Positions 26,591-36,300 of a stretch of DNA of 64,000 nt are shown here, piece by piece (within the stretch, counting starts at the first letter, position 1; every line of letters starts with the position of its first letter). The stretch is from an uncultured Alphaproteobacteria bacterium (lineage in GTDB: Bacteria; Pseudomonadota; Alphaproteobacteria; RF32; CAG-239), in contig CANRJO010000005.1 of assembly GCA_947630965.1 (NCBI GenBank), forward strand, positions 1 through 64,000, written 5' to 3'. The notes beneath the pieces are model-generated. The model made no database searches. It had not been told where the DNA came from and was given only the letters and a program-made list of their open reading frames with translations. The position numbers were made by a program, and so were the translations under genes.

Positions 26591-27391
26591 TTATTTAAAA
26601 ATCTCAAAAATCTTTTGGGTTAAGTTAAAGTTTGTGGCCGATAAATCGCCCGTGGAGAGCACTTCCGCCACATTTTCAACCCGAACGTCTTTTGCCCCTT
26701 TAGCCCGCACAAGACCGCCAGCTTCTTTCACAAGCAAAATGCCCGCAGCCATACTGGAAATATGGTTATGAAGGCTTAACGAGGCGTCCAACTTACCGGC
26801 GGCAACATACGCAAGATCTTGCGCCACACAACCACTGGAGCGAACATTGCCTGATTTTTCCATCACGACGGCGACAATTTTGGAAACTTCCGCGCGTTCC
26901 TGATGATAACCGTTTGCCACACCAATCAAGGCGCCCTCAAGTTCTTTAGCAGCAGAAACACGCATACGCTCATGGCTGCGCGCTCCTTCGCGAAAAGTGC
27001 CGTTGCCCTTTGAGGCAAAGTAAAGCTCATCACGAACGGGATTAAACACAATGCCTGATAAAACCTCGCCTTGTTCAATGTAAGCCACCGAAACGGCAAA
27101 ATCCGGACACCCGTGCGCAAAATTAACAATGCCTTCAATAGGGCTGATGGCAAAATACGTTTTGCCGCTCACCTGTTCCGAGGGCGTAAAAATCTTGACT
27201 TCCGGACGGATTTCCGCAAACGATTCGCGCAAACGTTTTTCAAGCCGCGTATAAGTGTTAAAGACAAAGTCTTTACTACCGCGCACGGAATTTTGAAGTT
27301 GCTCAATTTCCATAAAATCGCGGTCAAGGGTATGCGCGGCTTTTTTAAGCGCATTAACTTGCGCGGTAACAAATGGCGTTCCGTAAAGCAT
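26591..27391 (-). CDS. Inositol monophosphatase family protein with degenerate active site
   Basis: A 266-residue member of the IMPase/SuhB fold by its order of elements (PIEGIVNFAHGCPDFAVSVAY, then SSGCVAQDLAYVAAGKLDAS, then MAAGILLVKEAGG). The metal-binding motif DPIDGTxNF is altered to SPIEGIVNF, and the WDxAAG motif reads ISSMAAG, so two of the key aspartates are lost and a third is Glu. Activity on inositol phosphate is therefore doubtful. The ATG overlaps the efp stop by one base, in line with the suhB-efp pairing found in Alphaproteobacteria. A non-enzymatic (RNA polymerase/ribosome-linked) SuhB-like role is possible. Confidence 0.82.
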   Translation of the reverse strand: MLYGTPFVTAQVNALKKAAHTLDRDFMEIEQLQNSVRGSKDFVFNTYTRLEKRLRESFAEIRPEVKIFTPSEQVSGKTYFAISPIEGIVNFAHGCPDFAVSVAYIEQGEVLSGIVFNPVRDELYFASKGNGTFREGARSHERMRVSAAKELEGALIGVANGYHQERAEVSKIVAVVMEKSGNVRSSGCVAQDLAYVAAGKLDASLSLHNHISSMAAGILLVKEAGGLVRAKGAKDVRVENVAEVLSTGDLSATNFNLTQKIFEIFK

Positions 27392-27954
27392 TACTTAGCT
27401 CTTTCAACATAGTTAGCTTCAGCCGTGCCCACCACAATTTTATCACCGGCACCGATAAAGGGCGGAACCATCACGCGCACACCATTGTCCAAAATAGCAG
27501 GCTTGTAGGAAGAAGCAGCTGTCTGCCCTTTAACGACAGGCTCTGTTTCCACCACCGTACATATAACCTGCAACGGGAGCTCTACAGAAATCGGCCGGCC
27601 GTTAATGTGTGCAATACGCACGCTCATGCCATCGGTCAAGAACGGGCGCGAATCGCCCAAGATATCTGCCGGCATGGTAAACTGATCAAACGTTTCCGAT
27701 TCCATAAAGGTCAAGCCGTTGCCGTCTTCAAACAAAAACTGACAATCTTTATCTTCAACCATCATTTTTTCAATGGTATCTTCCGTGCGGAAGCGCTCGT
27801 TAGTTTTGGTGCCTTCTTCAACAGCTTTCATTTCAACCTGCATAAAAGCGCCGCCTTTACCCGGTTTGATGTGAACAGCTTTGGTAATTGTCCAAGGTTT
27901 ACCCTTATATTCAATGACCCATCCAATTCTGATTGATCCTGCGAGTTGTTTCAT
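27391..27954 (-). CDS. efp: Elongation factor P
   Basis: EF-P enters the ribosomal E site and relieves stalling at polyproline stretches. The 187 residues show the normal three-domain plan; the modifiable lysine loop of domain I is HIKPGKGGAF, with the Lys at about residue 34. The end, DNGVRVMVPPFIGAGDKIVVGTAEANYVERAK, is typical of the KOW-OB-OB family. No lysine-modifying enzyme (EpmA/EarP) is in the window. It is co-transcribed with the degenerate suhB-like gene that follows. Confidence 0.95.
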   Translation of the reverse strand: MKQLAGSIRIGWVIEYKGKPWTITKAVHIKPGKGGAFMQVEMKAVEEGTKTNERFRTEDTIEKMMVEDKDCQFLFEDGNGLTFMESETFDQFTMPADILGDSRPFLTDGMSVRIAHINGRPISVELPLQVICTVVETEPVVKGQTAASSYKPAILDNGVRVMVPPFIGAGDKIVVGTAEANYVERAK

Positions 27955-28023
27955 TATTTTTCTCCGTATTTACAATTTTAAACAGATTTTTCATTTAAGG
28001 TTGAGGGCAACATAAACCAAACT

Positions 28024-28545
28024 TTAGGCTTTGGCAACAAAAATTTTATATTTTATGTCATCCATAATCACAAAATCAGTGGCAAAGTTTTCAAAATCAA
28101 CGCCATCTTCGCATAGCAAGAGTGCCGATTGGAGCAAAAACATTTCATTATACCACGCAGTGAGCGCCTTAATATTTTCAGCGCCGTCCCGAAAAGCCTT
28201 AAAAATCACAAAATCAGGCTCGCACTCGCTCACAAGCATCGCTTCGTGCCGGCGGTTACGGCAAATAAGCCCAATAAACTTGCCCGCAAGATTTTGCTTC
28301 AGCGTTTCAAAATCCGCCGCAATGTTTTCTGATTTTGAAAAATCCGCCACCACGCCGTCCAAGCGGTTCAGACGGCAAAACTCGGCATCATCGGTCAAAA
28401 CAAGCTTACCCGCGGCTTTAGCCTTATCGGCAAAAGCGCTCACAAAGAAAGTTGGCAGATTTTTGCTTAAAATAAAGCACTCTAACGCCGTATCTTCAAG
28501 GCAATCAAAATTTTGTTGTGTGATGTTGATAATAAACTTTTGCAT
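28024..28545 (-). CDS. Hypothetical protein, possibly ThiE-like barrel
   Basis: A 173-residue cytoplasmic protein. The alternating pattern (KLVLTDDAEFCRLNRLDGVVAD, then GKFIGLICRNRRHEAMLVSECEPDFVIFKAF) resembles the middle of thiamine phosphate synthase: a dinucleotide-like VxLxxxD strand, then GxxxHNRxEAxxAxxxxxDYVxFGP. The residues that bind pyrophosphate are not visible, and the protein is shorter than the usual 210, so it may be a degenerate paralogue with another job. It lies alone on the minus strand between efp and the zapA pair. This reading is tentative. Confidence 0.5.
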   Translation of the reverse strand: MQKFIINITQQNFDCLEDTALECFILSKNLPTFFVSAFADKAKAAGKLVLTDDAEFCRLNRLDGVVADFSKSENIAADFETLKQNLAGKFIGLICRNRRHEAMLVSECEPDFVIFKAFRDGAENIKALTAWYNEMFLLQSALLLCEDGVDFENFATDFVIMDDIKYKIFVAKA

Positions 28546-28619
28546 AAGGTTGTTTTGTGACTTGTATTTGAGGTTAAAGCGGTTATGATATTTTGTAATA
28601 TATACGTTTAAGGATTAAA

Positions 28620-28844
28620 ATGTCAATGGAAAAACAACAATTTGCCCGTACATTTGCCGCGTTGGAAAATTTACACGCAACGGTTTTGGCGTTAAATGAA
28701 AGTGTTGAGCGCTTAAAAAGCAAAATTCGTAAAAATGCCGAAACAGGCATAAATATAGAGCAAACGGCTCAAAAAGTTGAACAAGTCCTTGAAAAAATCA
28801 ATATGGTGTTAAACGAAGATGGCTCAGGTAACAATCACAATTAA
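28620..28844 (+). CDS. Small coiled-coil protein upstream of ZapA (DUF4164-like)
   Basis: A 74-residue helical protein with a regular heptad pattern (FAALENLHATVLALNESVERLKSKI, continued by VEQVLEKINMVL). Small coiled-coil proteins of this kind precede zapA in many Alphaproteobacteria. It overlaps zapA by 26 bases, so the two are translated together, suggesting a role around FtsZ-ring assembly. No membrane segment is visible. Confidence 0.65.
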   Translation: MSMEKQQFARTFAALENLHATVLALNESVERLKSKIRKNAETGINIEQTAQKVEQVLEKINMVLNEDGSGNNHN

Positions 28845-29187
28845 TGCACGCGAATATACCGTGGCTTGCGGTGATGGCGAAGAAGCCAACATCATCAAGC
28901 TTGCAAACATTTTGGATGAAAAAGCAAAGCTTTTGACAGCAAACGGCAATCAGATCAATGAAAATATGCTTTTAGCGATGGTTGGGCTATTGGTTGCAGA
29001 CGAGCTTATTGACGCACGCCACGGCGTTTTTCCAGAGCCGCGCGTGCAAACGGTTGAAAAAATTGTGGAGCGCGTGGTAGAAAAGGAAGTTGAGCCTGAC
29101 CTTTCCCCGTTGGATGAAAAAATGGCGCAAAGCGTTTCCGAAGTGGAAAAGCAGCTCAAAAACCTTATCTCATACATTGAAAGTTAA
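28819..29187 (+). CDS. zapA: Cell division protein ZapA
   Basis: ZapA cross-links and stabilises FtsZ filaments at the division site. The 122 residues show the globular N-terminal domain (VTITINAREYTVACGDGEEANIIKLANILDEKAKLL) and the long C-terminal coiled coil (KIVERVVEKEVEPDLSPLDEKMAQSVSEVEKQLK). It is slightly longer than the E. coli protein. Its start overlaps the preceding coiled-coil gene, and its stop overlaps the convergent lysozyme-like gene by 4 bases. Confidence 0.88.
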   Translation: MAQVTITINAREYTVACGDGEEANIIKLANILDEKAKLLTANGNQINENMLLAMVGLLVADELIDARHGVFPEPRVQTVEKIVERVVEKEVEPDLSPLDEKMAQSVSEVEKQLKNLISYIES

Positions 29188-30713
29188 CGTTCAGCAATGT
29201 TATAAGCTGTAAGTTCGGAAGTCCCTTTGTTCCGATTCACGTTTTTCACAACTCGAGAAGGTAAAATATCTTTAGTTTGGCTTAATTTGCCATGATAAGA
29301 AGACGCCAAAATTTTCATCACTCGATTCGCGCTTTCTTCATCGGTTTTAAAACGCCCTATATGGTTTCTATCTTTGATACGCTTGCCATTTTTCTTGCAC
29401 ATCACCACCCAATCATACGGGCAGTTATAAACTGATGCGGCATGCATTTGAAGCAAATCTCTCACGCTCAAACGCCCTTCCATGATATACACCGCGGGAA
29501 GACAACGCTTTGAAACGCCTTTATCTTTGCTGTACTCGGTCATCAAATTGGCCAACCTTGTTCCCCTCAAATTTTGATTCAAACCCTCCAAATAAGCGGA
29601 TTTTTCAAAAGATTTTGGGCTTAACAAATAAGCAAATTGCGCCGTGGTGATAAGACGTTCATGATCCAACTTAACCTTAACGTTTTTCTCAATAACAGGC
29701 CAAATAATATGTTTAAGATAGCGTTCTGTTTGCGTGGCAGCCTCTTTGATCGTGAGTCTATCGCCATATTTCACCTTTCTGATTTTTTGCCCGCTTTCAT
29801 TCAAATAATAAGTTGTACCATAACCAACGGTCGGGACATCCTTTTTATCGTTATAAGCTTTCTCTTTATAATCTTCCACAAAAGCAATATAACAAATCAT
29901 ATCATTAATGGATTGATCAAAAAGCTTTTTATTATGCTCCTCAACGCTAAGGTTTGAATCTTCTTTATGAAGAACCGGAGATTTTGGCGCTAAAATAGCC
30001 TTTGTAGGCAAAACCTCCTTTTGTTTTTGGGGCTCTTGTGTTACCTGTTGCTCCATTTGAGGCTTGGCCTTTGAATCATCTGTTTTTTCGCCATGAAAAA
30101 CACTATATCCCATGCCGCTCAAACTTGCCGCCAACGAAACGCGAACAAACCATTTTTGAGCATTTAAGCGCAAATTTTCAACAGACCAACGAGAGTTATT
30201 TTTTGTTTTTTTCATAGCGGTCTGTATAATATGTTTTAGCTTTTGCGGAACATCTTTTTCCAAGCCCCGCGCCACCATTTCCGCTTTCAGATCTCGCAGA
30301 TTTTCACTGGTCACATATGAGGGCAACAGCTTTTTGCCAACAGCATTTTGAAGGTCTAGCGTATAAGCCATAACATGTTCATACTTTTTATCGGCACGCT
30401 CAAAAATCCGCGCAGCGACCTCCTCTTTCGGGCGATTTTGCGTACGCCAATCATACGGCACAACCAAACGGAAGTTTTTATCTTCATCATGAAACGTCAC
30501 ATATTGCACAGGCTCATCATTTTGCTTATAGCGTTCATAATCTTGACGCATGGCATCAAAAAAGTCATGAATAAACGCTTTTCGAAAATCCTGATAATCG
30601 GCAACATAATCCATCGGAATCAAATATTCTTTACCGTTCAGGCGAATATACTTCGGTGAAACTTCTGCCTCTTTATATTCTTGTAATAAAAAATTTTTTT
30701 CTTCCTGTTTCAT
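29184..30713 (-). CDS. Membrane-anchored GH24-type lysozyme-like protein
   Basis: A 509-residue three-part protein. Residues 1-185 form a soluble helical domain that I cannot assign. A hydrophobic segment at about 188-206 follows the basic KKTKNNSR, which predicts an N-in orientation, then a Gln/Lys/Pro linker. From about 260 there is a T4-lysozyme-like (GH24) domain: catalytic Glu280, Asp289 and Thr295 in VEDYKEKAYNDKKDVPTVGYG keep the exact E-x8-D-x5-T spacing. The lysozyme part would face peptidoglycan. Such enzymes are common in phage, but no phage gene is near. The ATG at 30713 has GAGGG upstream. Confidence 0.8.
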   Translation of the reverse strand: MKQEEKNFLLQEYKEAEVSPKYIRLNGKEYLIPMDYVADYQDFRKAFIHDFFDAMRQDYERYKQNDEPVQYVTFHDEDKNFRLVVPYDWRTQNRPKEEVAARIFERADKKYEHVMAYTLDLQNAVGKKLLPSYVTSENLRDLKAEMVARGLEKDVPQKLKHIIQTAMKKTKNNSRWSVENLRLNAQKWFVRVSLAASLSGMGYSVFHGEKTDDSKAKPQMEQQVTQEPQKQKEVLPTKAILAPKSPVLHKEDSNLSVEEHNKKLFDQSINDMICYIAFVEDYKEKAYNDKKDVPTVGYGTTYYLNESGQKIRKVKYGDRLTIKEAATQTERYLKHIIWPVIEKNVKVKLDHERLITTAQFAYLLSPKSFEKSAYLEGLNQNLRGTRLANLMTEYSKDKGVSKRCLPAVYIMEGRLSVRDLLQMHAASVYNCPYDWVVMCKKNGKRIKDRNHIGRFKTDEESANRVMKILASSYHGKLSQTKDILPSRVVKNVNRNKGTSELTAYNIAER

Positions 30714-30774
30714 GCTCAAAAACCCTCTTCAAATATACTTCTATTTTAGCAAAGCAGACTTATTTTGTCAAACA

Positions 30775-30804
30775 AAAAAGGAGGGGTCATAAAGACCGCC
30801 TCCT
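30775..30804 (-). terminator. Intrinsic terminator of the smaller repeat-lipoprotein gene
   Basis: On the minus strand GGAGGCGGTC and GACCCCTCC fold with a short T-rich loop and are followed by a T-run. It sits just after the stop codon at 30812. Confidence 0.8.
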
Positions 30805-30811
30805 TAGTAGA

Positions 30812-33190
30812 TTAACGAAGCTTCAAGACTTCACCCTTAGGTGATGTCACTGTAAGTACGCCATTTTCAAGTTTGCTAGCATAGCCCTTCACCTGAACGG
30901 TATGCCCATTGTGCCAATTGGTCCAAAGCTTAAGATCAAGACTTGATACATTCGCTACATTATTATTTTTGTAATAATAAGCAACGCCACCGTCTTCATC
31001 TCTGCCTATTGCAGGAGCCCATTTGTTAAGTTCCAAACCATTGCGATTGACACTTGTGGTAAAGAACGCACTGTTATACGCTTCATCACTGAGTGCTTTG
31101 TCCCAAACAAAGTAAGCCGATGTTATTTCATCAATTCTCGGCAATTCTCTGTCACGGTCAATAACAACAGCAACGGCACCAAGGGTTGTTCTCAAGCAAA
31201 ATGCGTGTTTTTCAAAATAGCCATCGACATCATCTGCAGGCACAGCCGTAACCTGTATGCCGATAACATCACCCCAATTCTCCGGCAAATTTTTCTTAAT
31301 ATCTAAAATATAGATATCCGTTAAGGCATGAGCCTCGCCTTCTTTGGAGTTTTTAATTGCCTCATACGTCACAACATAATTATGTTTCACATTATGAGTA
31401 TGAGTCCAAACGGCATATTCACCCACTTTTTGAGATGTTGCGGAAACATTCGTTCCCTTTTCCTCAATTGTCCACAGAGGAAAATCAAACTCCAAGGTAT
31501 ACTTATTGTCTTTGTCCTTATATACGCCTTTTTGATAATCATAGTCGTACACATTTTCAAAAGACTGATCCTTGTTATCTGACCGAGCCACATAGCGCAT
31601 ATACCGTGTTGTAACATGCACATCACCATCATCCGACTCCACATTGTTAAGGACTTGGCTTTTTCCTGCTTCCGTGCTGTACTCTTTGTTACTCGTGTAC
31701 ACGCTTTGCTTGTCTTTTGCCTTAAAATGACGGTGACGAACCCACTGTTTGGTTGTGGTTTTCTGTCCGCCACGGCTCCACGTTTCAACTTCCTCCCAGG
31801 TGAACTTATCTGTATTATCATCTACGATTTCATGTTGAACGTTAACGGCTTCTTTTGACAAGAGCTTATCTTCCTCGACTTTTTTAATCAAAATCTGAAC
31901 TTTAGCTTGCGCTGTAGAGGAAGTTTCGGCATTTTGAGCGGCATGCGAATCAGCCTTCACATTATATGTCCAACGAACATTATCAACATAGTCATAACTA
32001 TCATATGTTACGCCATCTTTAACAACATTTGTTGAGCCCGTAATGCTTGTCTGACCGTCTTGAACCGTCCATTCTCCGTAGTCAAATTTAACAGTAACGT
32101 CTTCTTTAACATAAACTGCCGAAGCGCTCGATCCTGTGTAAACATTTTGGAAAGTTTCAACCCCGTTCGTTGCTTGTGTGGTGTAGGTAAACGGCCTTTT
32201 GGTGACCGTGAAATTATGCTCTTTATAAGGAGCATCTTCCGCTTCATACGTCAAACTTTGCCCTTTCGTCTCAAACTTTTCCGAAGTTGCAACAAATTGT
32301 TTGAAAGCCGGCGCATGAAACGCCAACGGCAAATCAACACTTTCTGTAACAACGTTTTGTTTGCCGGAAAGGCTCCATTCTTCATAAGTAGTCACACTCA
32401 AGCGCTCAGTTGTCGGTGAGATAACCTCACGTTTAACCTCGCCCAACTGGCGCCCGCCGAGTTTAACATCACCCGCTTTGTAAATACGTTGATAAGGAAC
32501 ATTAACAGTATAGGTGTCTACTGTCTGTTCTCTTGTTGACGTATTATCATTGCGAGTCAAAGCCACATCATAGACCAACACAATGTCATAAACCGTACTG
32601 TCTTTACAGCTCAATTTTTCATTTCGGATTGCCGTTGAAGATTTCACATTCCACTTAATATTTCGAATGGCGGTAAAACTCAGCTCCTGATGAGTTGCCA
32701 AGCACGCACATTTTTCATACTTTGTGGAAGCCTTAATTTCTTCACCGGCATTAAGCGTAAAGTTAAAGTCCTGTTTCAAAATGCTCCGGACAAAACTCGT
32801 TTCCTCATTTTGTTCAAGCAACACTTCACCTTGGTTTGCATTTGTTTCCCCAAGCTGTGCCAGTTGTTTTTCATCACTGACATAAACTTTTTCGGGATGG
32901 TCAAACAATGCATTTAGATCCAAAGATTTTTCAAAATGTTCGCGATTAACAATTTCATCGCCCTCTTTGAAAACCCTGTCTCCTTCTACCCTCTGATACA
33001 CAGTATACAGCTTAGCCGTAAGTGTATCAAATTTGGCGTCAAATGTCTTTTCTTCAATAACCATAGAGGAATCTTGAGGAAAAAGATAACTCACATTAAT
33101 ACCGCCAACTTCCGTGGTATCTGCACATGATGCAGCTCCACCCATGATAAACGCCGCAAGCAGCGCACGATAAAACAAACTTTTCTTCAT
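30812..33190 (-). CDS. Large lipoprotein, single-unit paralogue of the repeat lipoprotein
   Basis: A 792-residue surface-type lipoprotein. I start at MKKSLFYRALL, since an N-terminal 33-codon extension would bury the signal peptide; the lipobox Cys is 22 (GGAASC). The sequence is beta-rich and mature-end domains repeat weakly. It aligns over its whole length with the neighbouring 1407-residue protein, but has one copy (around YDYVDNVRWTYNV) where that has four. The C-terminal 220 residues (with IQVTAVPADDVDGY, FCLRTTLGAVAVVIDRDRELP and a tyrosine-rich VAYYYKNNNVANV) are the best-conserved part. No Shine-Dalgarno is visible; AT-rich sequence precedes the ATG. Function unknown, perhaps adhesion. 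Confidence 0.8.
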   Translation of the reverse strand: MKKSLFYRALLAAFIMGGAASCADTTEVGGINVSYLFPQDSSMVIEEKTFDAKFDTLTAKLYTVYQRVEGDRVFKEGDEIVNREHFEKSLDLNALFDHPEKVYVSDEKQLAQLGETNANQGEVLLEQNEETSFVRSILKQDFNFTLNAGEEIKASTKYEKCACLATHQELSFTAIRNIKWNVKSSTAIRNEKLSCKDSTVYDIVLVYDVALTRNDNTSTREQTVDTYTVNVPYQRIYKAGDVKLGGRQLGEVKREVISPTTERLSVTTYEEWSLSGKQNVVTESVDLPLAFHAPAFKQFVATSEKFETKGQSLTYEAEDAPYKEHNFTVTKRPFTYTTQATNGVETFQNVYTGSSASAVYVKEDVTVKFDYGEWTVQDGQTSITGSTNVVKDGVTYDSYDYVDNVRWTYNVKADSHAAQNAETSSTAQAKVQILIKKVEEDKLLSKEAVNVQHEIVDDNTDKFTWEEVETWSRGGQKTTTKQWVRHRHFKAKDKQSVYTSNKEYSTEAGKSQVLNNVESDDGDVHVTTRYMRYVARSDNKDQSFENVYDYDYQKGVYKDKDNKYTLEFDFPLWTIEEKGTNVSATSQKVGEYAVWTHTHNVKHNYVVTYEAIKNSKEGEAHALTDIYILDIKKNLPENWGDVIGIQVTAVPADDVDGYFEKHAFCLRTTLGAVAVVIDRDRELPRIDEITSAYFVWDKALSDEAYNSAFFTTSVNRNGLELNKWAPAIGRDEDGGVAYYYKNNNVANVSSLDLKLWTNWHNGHTVQVKGYASKLENGVLTVTSPKGEVLKLR

Positions 33191-33260
33191 AATTTTTAAA
33201 TTTTTAAGTGATAATAATTTTTTGATAATGATAATCCAAAATAATGATTTAAACAGCGTA

Positions 33261-33289
33261 TTTATACCATAAAATTTTATATTTGACAA
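33261..33289 (-). promoter_or_regulatory. Sigma-70-like promoter of the smaller lipoprotein gene
   Basis: On the minus strand TTGTCA (33284-33289) and TATAAA (33261-33266) are 17 bases apart, with TGG before the -10. The larger paralogue has an equivalent promoter with the same TGGTATAAAT. Confidence 0.75.
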
Positions 33290-33329
33290 GAAAAAATTTA
33301 GAGCTAGATTTTCTTAAATTTTAAATAAA

Positions 33330-33361
33330 AAAGGGAGGGGGTCATAAAGACCGCCTCCCCG
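33330..33361 (-). terminator. Intrinsic terminator of the giant repeat-lipoprotein gene
   Basis: On the minus strand GGGGAGGCGGTC pairs with GACCCCCTCCC over a TTTAT loop, then a T-run. The sequence is nearly the same as the terminator after the smaller paralogue, so the duplication included it. Confidence 0.82.
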
Positions 33362-33366
33362 AAGCT

Positions 33367-36300
33367 TTAATGAAGCCTCAAGCTCTCACCGTTAGGTGCA
33401 GTGAGCGTAAGTACTCCATTTTCAAGTTTACTACTATAACCGTTAACTTTAACGGTACGTCCATTGTGCCAATTGGTCCAGAAGTTCAGATCGACACCTT
33501 CTACATTAGCGACATTGTCGTTTTTGTAGTAGTAGGCAACGCCTCCGTATTCATCTTTTCCAACTGCAGGAGCCCATACCCCAACCGGCAACTCATGATG
33601 ATTGCGGTCTGTGGTAAAGAATGCGCTGTTATAAGAGGCATTAAAGAAGTTGCCTTTTACAAAGTGCCCTTTGGTAATCTCTCCAATGGTCGGTAAAGCC
33701 TGTTCACGATTGATAACAATTGCTACCGCACCGTTCGTTGTTCTCAGGCAAAATGCGTGTTTCTCATATTGCCCGTCAACATCGTCAGCCGGAACAGCCG
33801 TCACTTGAATTCCAAGAACATCACCCCAACTTGCAGGCAGATTTTTAGCAATATCCAGAATATAGATATCCGTCAACGCCTGTGCACTCTTGGGATAAGT
33901 GTTAGAATTAACCTTGTATGTATGATTAATGCGGTGGGTATGAGTCCAAACGGCATAATCACCATCTTTGGTTGATGACGACGAAACTTCCGTTCCGTTT
34001 TCATTAATCGTCCACTCAGGAAAATCAAACGTTAAGGTATACATGTTGTCTTTATCCGTGTAAACGCCTTTTTGGAAATCATAGGTATAAACATTATCAA
34101 AAGACTTGTTACCGTTGTTTGATTGAGCAGTGTAACTCATGTAACGTGTTGTCACTTTCACACCGTTAACAACTGACTCTTTATCCTGAATAGTTTTGCT
34201 TGTTCCTGCCTGAGTGCTGTAATTCTTGCTATTCGTGTACACTTTCTGCTTGCTAGGCTCATTGAAATGACGATAGCGAATCCACTCTTTTTGAGTAGTC
34301 TTCGTTCCGCCAACGCTCCACGTTTCAACTTCATCCCAGGTGAAACGATCACGCGTATCATCCAAGATTTCGTGTTTAACGTTAACGCCTTTCTTTGACA
34401 AGAGCTTGTCTTCCTCGACTTTTTCAATCAAGATCTGAACTTCAGCTTTTGCCTTCTGAGAGGTTTCAGAGCCCTGAACATACGCATCTCTCGGGATAGT
34501 GTAGGTCCAGTTGACATTATTGACGTAGTCATAACCATCATAGTTCCGACCGCTGTAGAAAACATCTTTGGGGTCACTAATCGTTGTAGTGCCTTCTTTA
34601 ATGTTCCACGAACCGTATGCTAATTCAACTCTAGCGCTGCCCTTTTCAAAGACAACGGATGAGCTAGAAGCTTCATACGTATTCGTAAACGGACGAATAC
34701 CGTGGTTATCTGCTTTTGAGCTATAATTGAACGATTTTGTTTTAATCGTCCAATGACCATCAGTCCTTGAGGTTTCTTTTTCACCACTTGTGCCTTGAGT
34801 CGTTGTTGTATAGTCAGCAGAAGTTGTGATCACTGTTGCCTTACCCGGTGCTTTAAACACAATCGGGAATTCACGTGTCTCAGTTTCTTCTTTTCCTCTC
34901 TGACCATTTTCATCTTCCTGATAAGTCGTTATCGTAATACGCTCCTTAACACCTGAATTATCAGGTACAATTTCACGTGTAACGCTTCCTACCTTATCTG
35001 TAAGCTTTTGCTCAACCTCTTCTTTAGCAATCAAAATGGTTACTTCGGCTTTTGCCGTTTTGTTAACTTCTGCGTTCACTGCATACGGATCGGCAGCAAT
35101 ACTGTACGTCCAGTTGATGTTATTAACATAGTCATAACGATCATAGTTCTGACCATTGTAATTAACCTCTCCTGAAGGATCAATTGTTGTTCTGCCTTCG
35201 CTAATCTGCCATGTACCGTAATCAAATTCCACCTTAATATCGCCTTTCGTATAAACGATAGCAGAGCTAGAACCTTGATAGGTGTTCATAAACATATCAG
35301 CGCCGTTATCAGCTTTTGAGGAATAAGTAAACGGTTTTGTTCTAACCGTCCAATTAGACTCTCTTGCCGAAGTTTCGGCTCCGTCAATCATGCCCTGACG
35401 TACTGTCTGGTAGGCTGCAGAAGTTGTGATCACTTGCTTCTTACCCGGTGCATTAAATACAATCGGGAATTCGCGCATATCCGTAACTTCTTTTTGCTTA
35501 CCGGCATCTCGCCATTCTTCATAGGTGGTTATGGTAATACGCTCTTTAATACCTGAATTATCAGATACAATTTCACGCTTAACACTTCCAAGCCTATCGG
35601 CAATCTTAACATCATCAGCCTTTTCAGCTTTAGCAATCAAAATGGTTACCTCAGCTTTCTCCGAATTTGAAACCTTGTTGTTTTCTGTGGCATACTTATC
35701 TGCAGCAATGCTATAAGTCCAGTTGATGTTATTAACATAATCATAGCCGTCATAAACGATACCCTCATATGTAACATCTCTTGGACCGTCAATGGTTGTC
35801 TTAACTTCCCTTACCGTCCATTCACCATAATCAAATTCCAGTTTAATTTCACCTTTCGTATAAACGATAGCTGAGCTAGAACCCTCATAGGTGTTTGTAA
35901 ACGGAGTCACGCCGTTATCAGCTTTAGAGACATAGCTAAACGATTTTGTCTTAACCGTCCAACTCCCCTTCGTTGCCGAAGTTTCATTTCCATCAGATTG
36001 GCTCTGAGGCTTGGTCGTATAAACAGAAGAGGTTGTGATCACGCGCTTCTTTCCCGGTGCGTTAAACAAAATCGGGAATTCACGCATTTCAGTAACTTCA
36101 TTCTGCTCACCGGCATCACGCCATTGTTCATAAGTTGTAATAGTAATGCGCTCTTTAATACCCGTTCCATCGGTTATAATTTCACGCTTAACATCACGAA
36201 CCTTATCAGCAAGCTTTTCATCAGCGACCTTAGCAATCAAAATGGTTGCATTGGCTTGAGCTGGTTTGGAAATTTCATTATTCTCCGCAGCATACTTGTC

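Noticed and set aside
29184-30713. Prophage endolysin marking a prophage
   Set aside because: The lysozyme domain is phage-like, but no holin, capsid, tail or integrase gene is near and the flanks are housekeeping genes.
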